Source of the DNA: CAZJHX01 sp964545715
Lineage (GTDB): Bacteria; Myxococcota_A; UBA9042; GCA-2863065
Assembly: GCA_964545715.1 (NCBI GenBank)
Contig: CAZJHX010000236.1
Location: forward strand, 1 to 11,844
Direction of reading: 5' to 3'
DNA length: 11,844 nt
Shown here piece by piece: positions 1-7,599 of the stretch. The translations under genes and the position numbers were made by a program. Below the pieces are notes generated by a model, which saw only the letters and a list, made by a program, of their open reading frames with translations, did not search any database and had not been told where the DNA came from. How positions within the stretch are numbered: position 1 is the stretch's first letter; each line of letters opens with the position of its first letter.

Positions 1-1242
1 AACCTGACGCTGCAGATCCTGGAGCTCACCGACCGTGTGGTGATAGCCCTCAACTTGATGGACGAGGCAAGGCAGGGGGGATGGGAGATAGATACTGAGA
101 GATTGGAGGCCGCCTTGGGGGTGGCCATGGCAGACCGCGGCACCTTCTACCTACCGCGGTCTGCTGACGGCGACGAGGTTCGCGTCTCGGCATTGGCCAG
201 CGGCCATTCGTTCTCGGAGTGGACCGGAACGGTCGACGGGCTCAGCCAAACAGTCGCGGCGCGAGCGCTGGAGACAGGTGAGACCGTGTGCCTGCGCAAC
301 ATCGACGATGACGAGAGCATCGCGTCCGCGGCGAGCGTAGTGGCCATGAACATCCGCTCGGTGCTGTGTGTGCCTGTGCGGATCGACGACGATCGGCGCG
401 GCATCCTGTACCTGGACAGCCGCCGATATGTCGACGGGGGTTTCGAATCCGCGCGGCGGTCTGTCGAGCAGCTCGCGGCGGCCCTGGGCATGGCGCTGCA
501 CCGCTGTCGACAGATGGCGCTCTTCGACTCGCACCAGGAGGTGATGTCGATGATCGCGCACGAGCTGCGATCGCCCATCAACGCCATCATGGGCTTCGCG
601 GAGTTGGTGCAGGCACGCTGCGATGTGGCGACGTTACCGCCTGAGGTCAGCGAGCTGGTCGAGATGGCGGTGGGTCAGGGCGCTCGGATGAACCGCTTGA
701 TCGGCGATATTCACGATCTCTCGGCGGCGCTGGTCGTCAACACGTCCAAGACCACCGAGCAAACGGCGGGGGCGCTGATCGAAGAAGCCGTGCGCGCAGC
801 GGGGCCTGCAGCGGCCACGAAGTCGGTGATGCTGCGCGAGGTGCCGGCCGACGAGCCCATGACAGTACTGGCGGATCGGGAGCGCGTCCTTCAAGTGCTG
901 GGCAACCTTATCAACAACGCGATCAGGCACTCGCCCGCGGGACGGGCGGTCACCATCGCCGCCGCGCTGGAGCCGTTTACGCGTGCTGTCGGCGAGCGCC
1001 CCATGGTGCGGTTTGCAGTGACGGACCACGGCGCTGGAGTCACCGCGGCCGACCGCGAGCGCATCTTCAAGAAGTTCAACCGCGGCACCCGCCCCGTCGG
1101 AGAAGGCTCGGGCCTGGGCCTGAACATCTCCGAGACCCTGATCAACGCCCACGGCGGCCGGCTGTGGGTCGACAGCGAGCCCGGCGAAGGCGCGTGTTTT
1201 GCTTTCACGCTGCCGGCAGGTCAGATCGAGGAGACACCATGA
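1..1242 (+). CDS. GAF-domain sensor histidine kinase (5' end outside window)
   Basis: This is a sensor kinase that autophosphorylates on histidine and should pass phosphate to the response regulator encoded next. The frame is open from base 1 (NLTLQILELTDRV...), and no convincing start with a ribosome binding site is seen, so I treat the N-terminus as missing. An FHA or further sensor domain upstream is possible. Numbering from the first visible codon, a GAF-like domain spans about residues 30-167 (its core has SVLCVPVRIDD and GILYLDSR). The HisKA H-box is IAHELRSP with His187 (bases 559-561). The HATPase domain has the N-box LGNLINNAIRHSP, the G1 box TDHGAGV, the F-box FKKFNRG and the G2 box GEGSGLGLNIS. 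All catalytic boxes look intact. No transmembrane segment is visible, so the visible part is cytoplasmic. The TGA stop overlaps the ATG of the next gene. Family assignment is firm; the signal sensed is unknown. Confidence 0.92.
   Translation, partial: NLTLQILELTDRVVIALNLMDEARQGGWEIDTERLEAALGVAMADRGTFYLPRSADGDEVRVSALASGHSFSEWTGTVDGLSQTVAARALETGETVCLRNIDDDESIASAASVVAMNIRSVLCVPVRIDDDRRGILYLDSRRYVDGGFESARRSVEQLAAALGMALHRCRQMALFDSHQEVMSMIAHELRSPINAIMGFAELVQARCDVATLPPEVSELVEMAVGQGARMNRLIGDIHDLSAALVVNTSKTTEQTAGALIEEAVRAAGPAAATKSVMLREVPADEPMTVLADRERVLQVLGNLINNAIRHSPAGRAVTIAAALEPFTRAVGERPMVRFAVTDHGAGVTAADRERIFKKFNRGTRPVGEGSGLGLNISETLINAHGGRLWVDSEPGEGACFAFTLPAGQIEETP
1239..1242 (+). promoter_or_regulatory. 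ATGA stop/start overlap coupling kinase and cyclase
   Basis: The kinase TGA (1240-1242) and the cyclase ATG (1239-1241) share bases. A GAGGAG sequence about 5 bases before the ATG lies within the end of the kinase gene. This is the classic arrangement for translational coupling, and it would keep sensor and regulator amounts matched. Confidence 0.85.
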
Positions 1243-2780
1243 CGTTCGACGCACCCGGAATGGACGACGTCCTGACATCTCGTTCGCGTCGAGGACGCGT
1301 CCCTCGTCCAGAGGCTCAGCCCAGGGCGGAGCGACCGTCGATCGCCGCCGAGAAGCCCCGCGAGGACGTGACGCGCGACGGCTTCCGCGGCCACGTGCTG
1401 ATCGTCGATGACGATCCGGCTAACCGGCGACTGTTAAGCCACTGGCTGGAAGCCGAACGCTACGTGGTGGATACCGCCCAAAACGGCGAGGACGCGCTGT
1501 GGAAGGCGCGGGAGACGCGGCCGGATGTCGTGGTCATGGACGTCTGCATGTCGCCGACGAACGGGTACGAGGTGACCAGGCGATTGCGCGCCGACCCGGC
1601 CACCCGACAGACCGCGATCGTGCTTGTCACCAGCCTTATCGACCGCGGTGAGAAGCTGCGCGGCCTCGAGGCCGGTGCCGACGAGTTCTTGAACAAGCCG
1701 GTAAATCATCCGGAGTTGATGGCGCGCGTAAATTCGATGGTGCGCCTGCAGCAGTACCAGAACCAGCTCGCCGTGCGGGCCGCCGCCTTCCCGGGCGCGG
1801 AGTCCGCCGAGCGACCCATTGAGCTCGACGGTGACGGCGCCGTCAGCGTCCTGGTGGTAGACGATGTCGACGCCGAGCTGAGGATGGTGGCATCCGCCGT
1901 GGCGCAGCCCGGTTGGACGATTCGCAGCGCCAGAAGCGGACGCGAGGCGCGCATGCGATTGGTCCAGCAGACACCGGACGTCGTCGTATTAGACGTCAAT
2001 CTGCCGGATATCACCGGCTTGGAGCTGTGTCGCTGGATCAAGGGCCACGACCGCCTGAAACATACGCGCGTAGTATTGGTCACGGGGCGACAGGATCTCG
2101 ACACACGGGTCAACGGCTTCCAGCTGGGCGCGGACGATGTGCTCGTGAAGCCGCTCGTCCCGGCCGAACTCTGCGCAAGAGTGCGAGCGCTGGTGCGCAC
2201 GAGACGCCTGTTGGACACGCTTGCCGAGCAATGCGCGGCGGCCCGGCACGCGTCAGTCCTGGACGGCCTCACCTCCCTGCACAATCGAAGCTACCTGACG
2301 CGATTCTTGTCGCTGGAGCTGATGCGGGCGGCCCGCCACCTCTACTGCGTCAGTGCGCTGATGATCGACGTCGACGACTTCAAAAAGCACAACGACTCCC
2401 TGGGCCACCTCACGGGAGATGAAGTCCTGTGCCACCTGGCCCGGACGATCAAGGCCACGGTCCGCGAGACGGACCTCGTCGCACGCTACGGCGGCGACGA
2501 GTTCGCGGTCATCCTCCCGTACACAGACCGCGCCGGCGCCCGGGTGGTCGTGGAGCGCCTCCGCGTGGCGGTCGCCTCGTGCGCCTTCGTGCCGAAAGGA
2601 CGTATGGCCCCGCTGACGGTCTCCATCAGCATCGGCTGCGCCACCTCCAATCCGGGCTCCGACGCCCACGAAGAGCTGCTACGCGCCGCGGACGCCGCGC
2701 TCTATCGAGCAAAGGCGGAAGGAAAAGACAGAGCAGTGATCGCCGACGACCCACCACCGACGGCCTCAGCCACACCATAA
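1239..2780 (+). CDS. Dual-receiver diguanylate cyclase response regulator (REC-REC-GGDEF, PleD-like)
   Basis: A 513-residue response regulator predicted to make c-di-GMP from two GTP. I chose the ATG at 1239 because it overlaps the kinase stop (ATGA) and has GAGGAG a few bases upstream; an upstream start at 1164 would run deep into the kinase gene. A basic, disordered N-terminus (1-50) precedes REC1 (about 52-170: acidic D57-D59, phospho-acceptor D101, T131, K153). REC2 follows (about 202-322: D208/D209, D252, T282, K304), then GGDEF (about 338-500). The active site is GGDEF at 418-422. An inhibitory I-site RxxD (R409-D412) lies five residues before it, so product inhibition is expected. The architecture matches Caulobacter PleD, but here both receivers keep a full set of phosphorylation residues. 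Coupling to the kinase implies a cognate pair. Confidence 0.95.
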   Translation: MTFDAPGMDDVLTSRSRRGRVPRPEAQPRAERPSIAAEKPREDVTRDGFRGHVLIVDDDPANRRLLSHWLEAERYVVDTAQNGEDALWKARETRPDVVVMDVCMSPTNGYEVTRRLRADPATRQTAIVLVTSLIDRGEKLRGLEAGADEFLNKPVNHPELMARVNSMVRLQQYQNQLAVRAAAFPGAESAERPIELDGDGAVSVLVVDDVDAELRMVASAVAQPGWTIRSARSGREARMRLVQQTPDVVVLDVNLPDITGLELCRWIKGHDRLKHTRVVLVTGRQDLDTRVNGFQLGADDVLVKPLVPAELCARVRALVRTRRLLDTLAEQCAAARHASVLDGLTSLHNRSYLTRFLSLELMRAARHLYCVSALMIDVDDFKKHNDSLGHLTGDEVLCHLARTIKATVRETDLVARYGGDEFAVILPYTDRAGARVVVERLRVAVASCAFVPKGRMAPLTVSISIGCATSNPGSDAHEELLRAADAALYRAKAEGKDRAVIADDPPPTASATP

Positions 2781-2803
2781 CCGCTGCTTGGTCGGGGTGC
2801 GGG

Positions 2804-4768
2804 CTACGGCTCGGGACCCGCGAAGTACGGGGGCGTCGCGGTGGCGGCGCACACTCCGCAGTCCAGCCGGATCCGGCCGACGGCGCCCGGGCCACCCGCG
2901 GTCGGATAGCTCGTGGGCGACGCGCCGGCGAGTCCGGCGAGGGCGGTCACCTTGGAAATCGTCAGGGTGTTGGCCGACAGGTGAATCGCTCCGCCCGCGC
3001 CACCGCCGCCGCCACCGTTCTCGCCACCCGCCTGGCCGGCTTCTCCGTTCGTACCGTCTGCGCTCACCGGGCCGCCGCCGGTGATTTTGGCCGCGAAGAT
3101 CACGATGAGGCCGCCACCATTGCCGCCGTCCCCGCTCTTGCCGTTGTCCTGATCGCGCCCGCCCGCGCCACCGCCGGAGCCCAGGTGCAGTACCGAGAGG
3201 TTCGCCGCGCCATACGGCGCCCCGCCCTTGCCGCCTTTCGTGTCGTTGTAATCGCCGCTCTGGCCGTCCGTGCCCGCCGCGGCATAGGCGCCGCCGCCGC
3301 CACCGCCCCCAACGCATCCGGCCGGGCAGTTGCTGTTTGGTGCACCGCCGCCGCCACCGCCAAACAGCGCGACCGTGCTCTGAGCCGGGCTGCCTGCGTG
3401 GGATTCGCCCTGGCGGCCCGTGTTGATCGGCTCTGTGAAGCCGAGCCCGCCGCGGAAGCCGCGACCGTTCATGTTGACGGCGCCCGAAAGCGTGGCGGTG
3501 CCCTGCACGCGCATGACCAGGACGCCGCCCACCTGCCCGTCCCACGCCGGCGCGGTGAGCTTGCCGCCGTTCTGTACTGTGGCGGTCGTAAACTGCGGAA
3601 CGCGCACGATCTGGCAGCGCGCGTCACCGCTGATCGAGCATGCAAACCCAAGCGGCGCATCCAGGACGAACGTGGCGGCGCCGGACAGCGTGATCCGGCG
3701 ATAGTCGTGTTGTCCGGCGTCGGCCCCCCTGGTCTGCAGAAAGAGCACCTCGTCGCCGGTCTCGAAGGCGCTGGCGTCGACCACATTCAACTGTCCGGCT
3801 CCCGCCGGAACGTTGGCGGTGGGGCGCGTGTAGTGGTTCACGGTCACCTCCGAGCCGACCACAAGCAGTCCGTCGGAGCCGTCGCCGGGCCCGCCCGCTT
3901 CGTATTGAAGTACGACGGTGTTGGACCGCCGGCCGGTGGCCTGGTCGACGACCGCGACCGTGATCAGGCTGCCGTCGCCGGACGGCTTGGGCAGGGTGGT
4001 CGTGATGGCCGTTGCGCTCGCAGCGCCCGTCGGGGTCACCAGCGCCTCCGACACCCTCAGCTTGGGCGATGCGCCGAACCCCGAGCCCACGACGACCACG
4101 GACGCATCCCCCTTTACCGACGCGATGGTGTTGCCAACGCCGTCCGTCAGGCGCTCGATGTTCGGCGATACGGCGGGGAGCCCGGTCAGGCCGCTGCCGT
4201 CGCCTTTGAAGGCCAGCGCCGTGACCGCGCCGTCTACGCTCAGATCTCCAGCGATGGTCGCGTCCGCCAGCGCCGCAACCGCGTCGGCGTCGCTGTACCC
4301 GGGAGGAACGTCAGCCAGGATGGCGGCGATCGCCTCGTCGGCCAACGCGGCCGCACTCACGCAGCCGGTGCACGACAAGCCCTGCGCGATGACCGCTACG
4401 TCCGCGGTTTGAGTTGTGGCGGCGCGCAGTGCCATCACGGCGTACGGCGTCGAGACCAGCTGGGTCCGAGGCAGCTCCGGATCCGCCGCCACCTTGACGC
4501 CGAGCCACACGTCCGACGTGGTCTCGAGCAGGTCCACACCCACGCCGTCCAGCGGGACTGTGAAGACCCCGTCCTTCACGGCGATCTCGGGCTCGACCAG
4601 GGTCCAGACCGGGGCGCCGCCCACCTCCGAGGCGTACAGCGACAGCGTCATTGTGTAGGCGCCATCGACCGCGTTTCCCGAGCCGGTGCGCAGCTGTCCC
4701 TGTACTGACAGCGTCTCCGGCGGCGCGGTGATGGCCAGGATCGTCACGACAGTCATGAAGCCGGTCAT
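2804..4768 (-). CDS. Secreted glycine-rich surface protein, unknown function
   Basis: A 654-residue protein that I do not recognise by name. The N-terminus has a short hydrophobic stretch (about 4-15) followed by AITA, a possible though poorly charged signal peptide. M5 (base 4756) is an alternative start. Residues about 18-116 form a beta-rich module ending in the sequence ELPRTQLVSTPYAVMALRA, a phrase also found in tail-fibre-like and repetitive surface proteins. FKGDGSGLTGLP (187-198) is typical of the same group. About 210-290 resembles an IPT/TIG-like beta sandwich (VVVVGSGFGASPKLRV). About 430-597 is strongly glycine-rich with runs of six to seven Gly, then the end GAVGRIRLDCGVC. Eight cysteines fall in near pairs (133/136, 377/385, 481/485, 637/640), which suits disulphides outside the cytoplasm. 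It follows the MscS gene by 16 bp and is probably cotranscribed. A role as an adhesin or surface-layer component is inference. Confidence 0.8.
   Translation of the reverse strand: MTGFMTVVTILAITAPPETLSVQGQLRTGSGNAVDGAYTMTLSLYASEVGGAPVWTLVEPEIAVKDGVFTVPLDGVGVDLLETTSDVWLGVKVAADPELPRTQLVSTPYAVMALRAATTQTADVAVIAQGLSCTGCVSAAALADEAIAAILADVPPGYSDADAVAALADATIAGDLSVDGAVTALAFKGDGSGLTGLPAVSPNIERLTDGVGNTIASVKGDASVVVVGSGFGASPKLRVSEALVTPTGAASATAITTTLPKPSGDGSLITVAVVDQATGRRSNTVVLQYEAGGPGDGSDGLLVVGSEVTVNHYTRPTANVPAGAGQLNVVDASAFETGDEVLFLQTRGADAGQHDYRRITLSGAATFVLDAPLGFACSISGDARCQIVRVPQFTTATVQNGGKLTAPAWDGQVGGVLVMRVQGTATLSGAVNMNGRGFRGGLGFTEPINTGRQGESHAGSPAQSTVALFGGGGGGAPNSNCPAGCVGGGGGGGAYAAAGTDGQSGDYNDTKGGKGGAPYGAANLSVLHLGSGGGAGGRDQDNGKSGDGGNGGGLIVIFAAKITGGGPVSADGTNGEAGQAGGENGGGGGGAGGAIHLSANTLTISKVTALAGLAGASPTSYPTAGGPGAVGRIRLDCGVCAATATPPYFAGPEP
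2978..3481 (-). repeat. Glycine-rich low-complexity segment
   Basis: This stretch encodes residues about 430-597 of the secreted protein. It contains several runs of four to seven glycines broken by short Ala, Ser, Asp and Asn segments and a hydrophobic strand (GGGLIVIFAAKI). In DNA it reads as imperfect GCC/CCG triplet repeats. The composition, together with the antisense GC bias, creates long false open frames on the other strand. Confidence 0.85.
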
Positions 4769-4784
4769 GCCGCCGAGGGTATCA

Positions 4785-5579
4785 CTAGCTCTTGGTCAAG
4801 TTGACGTCGATCGTCTGGTACGGGATGCCGATGCCGGCATCGTCCAGGGCTTTCTTCGTGACGACTGTGGCCTCTTCCAGCACCCCCCAATAGTCGGCGA
4901 CCGTGCAGCGGACACGGACCTGCCAGTCCACAGAAGAGGCGCCCAGGTTGGTGCAGACCACGACCGGGGCCGGATCTTTGAGGCCCTTGCCGACGGACTC
5001 GGCAGCGGCTTGCAGTACCTGGCGGGTCTTGTCCAGGTCGGCGGTGTAGTCGACGCCAACGTTGACCTCGGCCTGAAGATAGCCGTGGTGGGATTTGGTC
5101 TCGATGACGCCCGACATGACCTGCCCGTTCGGGACGTGGATGCGCGTACCGTTGGGCAGGTTCAGCTCGGTGGTGAGCAAGCTGATCTCTTCCACGACGC
5201 CGGTCTCTCCCCCCACCGTAACGCAATCGCCGGCTTTGAACGGTCGCAACGCGACTATCATGACGCCGCCGGACACGTTGGACAGGGCCCCTTGAAACGC
5301 CAGGCCGACCGCCAGGCCCGCCGCACCGATGAGGGCCGCGAAGCTGGTGGTTTCAAGGCCGAAGACCTCCATACAGGAGAGCGTCGCCAGAACCAGCAGG
5401 GTGTAGCGGCCCATACTGCCGACGAACTTGGCCAGCGTCTCGTCGAACCCGCGCTGCTGCAGCGCCTTGTTGATCTTGTTTTGCACCCAGTTGGCGACGC
5501 GAACCGCCACCCACAAGGCCACGAGCACACCAACAATGCGCACGCCCCAATCCATGATAATCGGCAACCAGGTCTTCAA
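4785..5579 (-). CDS. Small-conductance mechanosensitive channel, MscS family
   Basis: An inner-membrane channel expected to open under membrane tension and release solutes during hypo-osmotic shock. It is 264 residues with a TTG start at 5579, chosen because AAGGAGG sits 6 bases upstream; the longer ATG frame (to 5708) would add a 43-residue Arg-rich tail with no hydrophobic logic. Segments: TM1 about 11-31, TM2 about 58-75, TM3 and pore helix about 80-111. The TM3 stretch GLAVGLAFQGALSNVSGGV follows the glycine/alanine packing pattern of MscS, and RPFKAGD starts the beta domain. The end IPYQTIDVNL fits the family C-terminus. The length is near that of E. coli MscS (286 residues), so this is a minimal member without extra domains. 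A secreted glycine-rich protein gene follows 16 bp downstream. The family is certain; the symbol mscS is withheld because MscS paralogues are common. Confidence 0.93.
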   Translation of the reverse strand: MKTWLPIIMDWGVRIVGVLVALWVAVRVANWVQNKINKALQQRGFDETLAKFVGSMGRYTLLVLATLSCMEVFGLETTSFAALIGAAGLAVGLAFQGALSNVSGGVMIVALRPFKAGDCVTVGGETGVVEEISLLTTELNLPNGTRIHVPNGQVMSGVIETKSHHGYLQAEVNVGVDYTADLDKTRQVLQAAAESVGKGLKDPAPVVVCTNLGASSVDWQVRVRCTVADYWGVLEEATVVTKKALDDAGIGIPYQTIDVNLTKS

Positions 5580-5592
5580 AACGCTCCTCCTT
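5577..5592 (-). promoter_or_regulatory. Strong ribosome binding site deciding the TTG start of the MscS gene
   Basis: On the minus strand AAGGAGG (5592-5586) is followed after 6 bases by TTG (5579-5577). The near-perfect Shine-Dalgarno match and ideal spacing make TTG the best start. It may compensate for the weak start codon. Confidence 0.8.
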
Positions 5593-5608
5593 CTTCGGCC
5601 GCGGCGAC

Positions 5609-5632
5609 GTGCGCCGAGTGCGATAAGCGCAC
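5609..5632. repeat. GTGCG/CGCAC inverted repeat upstream of the MscS gene
   Basis: GTGCG at 5618-5622 and CGCAC at 5628-5632 can pair across a 5-base loop; a second GTGCG at 5609-5613 could pair with the same right arm. It lies about 30-50 bp upstream of the MscS start, in the 138-bp gap between that gene and the FliD-like gene. It could be a leader hairpin or an operator. No good -35/-10 pair was found in the gap. Confidence 0.35.
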
Positions 5633-5690
5633 ACCATGCGCCCTCGGCGGAGCGACGTCCGGTCGGGCTGCGGTGATGGCTCGCCCGCGA

Positions 5691-5705
5691 CCTCCGTGGC
5701 GGAGG
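5691..5705 (-). terminator. Short GC hairpin after the FliD-like gene, possible weak terminator
   Basis: CCTCCG (5691-5696) and CGGAGG (5700-5705) form a perfect 6-bp stem with a 3-base loop, 12 bases after the stop of the FliD-like gene. There is no following T-run on the minus strand, so a standard intrinsic terminator is not supported. It may instead stabilise the mRNA 3' end. Confidence 0.3.
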
Positions 5706-5717
5706 CATATGGCCGCG

Positions 5718-7421
5718 CTAGGCGTACGAGTTCAGCAGCAGGCCGGAGGTGCCATGCGTGGCCGCGAGCGACTTCGAAACGGCGACCAGGGCGGCGTCCA
5801 TGTCCGCGATGAAGCCCCGCTGCCGCTCGGACCTGCCCAGAAAGAACTCCTGGAGCTTGGCCCGCCCCTTTGAGTCCGCGAAAATCCGATGCAGCGCGCC
5901 GGTGCCGGTGGTGCGTAGGGTCAGCCCGGCGCTCCCCGTATCGGCGCGCATGTCCAGCGAGATCCCCAAGGCTGAGCGAAACAGCTGAGCGTCCTCGTCC
6001 GCGCCCGAGAACTGCTTGTGAACAGCGGCGGTCAGTGACTTGGCGACCCGAGCACCCGCGCGGGTGTCGCGAGCGTCGCCGACCAGGTTCATGACCCTGT
6101 CGAAGCAGCGTTCGAAGTCGCGCAGCGTGCGTTCAAACTCGCGCCCCTGCCTCAATGCCGCGCCGGTGTCGTCGCCGCCCTCGCTCGGCGCTTGATGCGC
6201 TCCAAGCGTCATGCCCAGCAGCTCGAAAAACCGGGTCCCGCCATCGTCCAGGACCAGCTGCGTGCCCTCGACGTTGTTCTGTAGGGCGTATGCGCCGGTC
6301 GCCTCGTCGAACGACAGCGTGGCGCCGGCGGCCGACGCGTTGATGCGGGCCACCATGTCGTCGAGGCTGTCTACGTTGCGGTCCAGCGCGATGTCGACGC
6401 CGTTGATGCTCAGCGTGCCGGTCTTGACATTGTTCAGCGCATCCACGTCGACGATGGCGAGTGTCCGCTCGTCGTCCAATCCAGTGGAGGTCGACGCGCC
6501 GGACAGCTTGGTGGCGGCCAGAAAGCCGGAGCTGTCGCCGCTGAGGTCGATCGTGTGCGAGCCGGCTGTCTTGCGCGTCATCACGATGCGCTCCGTGGCC
6601 GCGTCGAAGGTGGCCGTCACGTCCGCGGCGGAGTCGGCGATACGCTGCAGCACGGCGTCGATCGAGTCATCCGCGTTCACCGTGATCGAGGTGCCGTTGA
6701 CCTGGAAGCTGCCCGCCGTGACGGTAGTCCCGTACTCGAAGTTGGGTCGGCCGTTGCGCAGCCCGTCAAACGCTTTTGTCGTGTCGACCACGCTGCCGAC
6801 CGACTCCGACACACCCAGCTCAAACGTGTCGTTCTTGTCCAGGTCGCCGGCCGCGAAGGACACCTTCAGCCCGTTGGGCAGATTGTACTTCTTGCCCGGC
6901 GAGTGACTCTTCTTGATGCGGATCGTTTTGATCCGGTCCCCTTCGCCGTTGTAGACCTGGACGCGGATGTCGTCGCTGCCGACTGTCCCGCCGCGCGCGA
7001 CTTTGAAGGTCAGCGTGTCGTCGCTCTGGTCGCCGTCGTAGGTCCCGTCCAGGGTGGCCGCGGATGTCGACGATTGAGCCCAATCCGGCCCGAAGGGCGT
7101 GTAGGAGGTGGATGTGGCGTTCACCTCTTCGGTCGACGTGAGCTGAGACGCCGTGGCGGTCGTGTTCATGGCCAGGTCGGCTCCAACCGCGGACGCAGCA
7201 CCATACTCAATGACCGTGGTCGCGGAGGCTTTCAGCGGCCGCACGAGCTGCGACAAGGCACGGCGCAGGCGCGTGACCTCAACGTGAAGCTCCTTCAAGA
7301 CCTGCTGGCTCTCCCCACTCCTGCCGGGCGGACGCGGCGCATTCGGCTGCGCCAACCGAGCATCGTAACGCCCGGCAGCGAACAAGAATGTCTGACCGAC
7401 TCCACCGATCCGAAGACTCAT
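5718..7421 (-). CDS. FliD-like protein with two flagellin hook-IN motifs
   Basis: A 567-residue protein with no signal peptide, as expected for flagellar type III export substrates. A coiled, Leu/Arg-rich stretch lies at about 36-64 (VLKELHVEVTRLRRALSQLV). Residues about 98-230 form a beta-rich region (TSTEEVNATSTSYTPFGPDW, DTLTFKVARGGTVGSDDIRV). Two hook-IN-like units follow: 237-301 (GSFQVNGTSITVNADDSIDAVLQRI...) and 335-402 (GTLSINGVDIALDRNVDSLDDMVARI...). Each has the x-VNG/ING strand, a helix with an (I/M)-x-R-I core and a VTATFDAATE-type hairpin. The C-terminal third (about 425-567) is helical and ends LLLNSYA. Hook-IN motifs and size fit FliD, the flagellar filament cap, yet no flagellar gene is nearby. 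Alternatives are a FliD paralogue or a surface filament protein of other use. A GGGG sequence 6 bases before the ATG is a weak ribosome binding site. Confidence 0.75.
   Translation of the reverse strand: MSLRIGGVGQTFLFAAGRYDARLAQPNAPRPPGRSGESQQVLKELHVEVTRLRRALSQLVRPLKASATTVIEYGAASAVGADLAMNTTATASQLTSTEEVNATSTSYTPFGPDWAQSSTSAATLDGTYDGDQSDDTLTFKVARGGTVGSDDIRVQVYNGEGDRIKTIRIKKSHSPGKKYNLPNGLKVSFAAGDLDKNDTFELGVSESVGSVVDTTKAFDGLRNGRPNFEYGTTVTAGSFQVNGTSITVNADDSIDAVLQRIADSAADVTATFDAATERIVMTRKTAGSHTIDLSGDSSGFLAATKLSGASTSTGLDDERTLAIVDVDALNNVKTGTLSINGVDIALDRNVDSLDDMVARINASAAGATLSFDEATGAYALQNNVEGTQLVLDDGGTRFFELLGMTLGAHQAPSEGGDDTGAALRQGREFERTLRDFERCFDRVMNLVGDARDTRAGARVAKSLTAAVHKQFSGADEDAQLFRSALGISLDMRADTGSAGLTLRTTGTGALHRIFADSKGRAKLQEFFLGRSERQRGFIADMDAALVAVSKSLAATHGTSGLLLNSYA
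6216..6713 (-). repeat. Two hook-IN-like units in the FliD-like protein
   Basis: Unit 1 is encoded by 6519-6713 and unit 2 by 6216-6419. Both follow the pattern G-[ST]-[FL]-x-[VI]-N-G-x-x-I, then an acidic D-[DS]-[IL]-D helix with (I/M)-x-R-I, then an [AT]-x-[FL]-[DS]-[AF]-x-[TA]-[EG] hairpin. The units are diverged and separated by about 33 residues, so they look like an old duplication and not a recent tandem copy. Confidence 0.65.
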
Positions 7422-7599
7422 GGTTTACCCCGAACCGGGTCGCCATTGACCCAGCCCTCACACCCTTCGACCCACCCCATATGGGTCAATTAAGCTATAC
7501 GGCGTATACGCTAGCAATGATAATGCCAGGTCGTCCGTCGAGCGCGCATGAGTGCTGCAGCTCGCGCCGAGGGCGCCGGTCCGGTGGTACTCTCTGTCG
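7422..7599. promoter_or_regulatory. Divergent intergenic region with half-sites and palindromes
   Basis: This 178-bp gap lies between the FliD-like gene (minus) and the hydrolase gene (plus). It holds a perfect 9-bp inverted repeat, ATTGACCCA (7445-7453) and TGGGTCAAT (7482-7490). A related direct half-site, TCGACCCA, starts 21 bp after the first TTGACCCA. Two perfect 10-bp palindromes are present: CCCATATGGG (7476-7485) and GCGTATACGC (7502-7511). A TATAC/GTATA pair overlaps the second. GATAAT at 7519-7524 could be a -10 for the hydrolase, but I see no matching -35. The layout looks like a binding region for one or more dimeric regulators; no regulator gene is in the window. Confidence 0.5.

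Noticed and set aside
1164..1238. Upstream start for the diguanylate cyclase
   Set aside because: It would overlap the kinase by about 79 bases; the ATGA overlap with GAGGAG is better.
2429..4708. A 759-codon open frame on the plus strand
   Set aside because: It lies opposite the glycine-rich gene and overlaps the GGDEF coding end. Its product is Arg/Ala/Gly-rich with no domain, as expected from antisense of GC-rich triplets.
5691..5705. Standard Rho-independent terminator after the FliD-like gene
   Set aside because: A good stem is present, but there is no T-tract on the minus strand, so it is listed only as a weak candidate.
4686..5873. A 395-codon plus-strand frame opposite the MscS gene
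   Set aside because: The minus strand encodes a clear MscS channel with a strong ribosome binding site; the plus-strand product shows no motif.
7446..7489. TTGACC sequences as -35 boxes of divergent promoters
   Set aside because: At 17-bp spacing the -10 positions read GACCCA and AGGGTG, which are not promoter-like; the symmetry fits binding half-sites better.
6555..7493. A 312-codon plus-strand frame opposite the FliD-like gene
   Set aside because: The hook-IN motifs are on the minus strand; the plus product is compositionally biased and motif-free.
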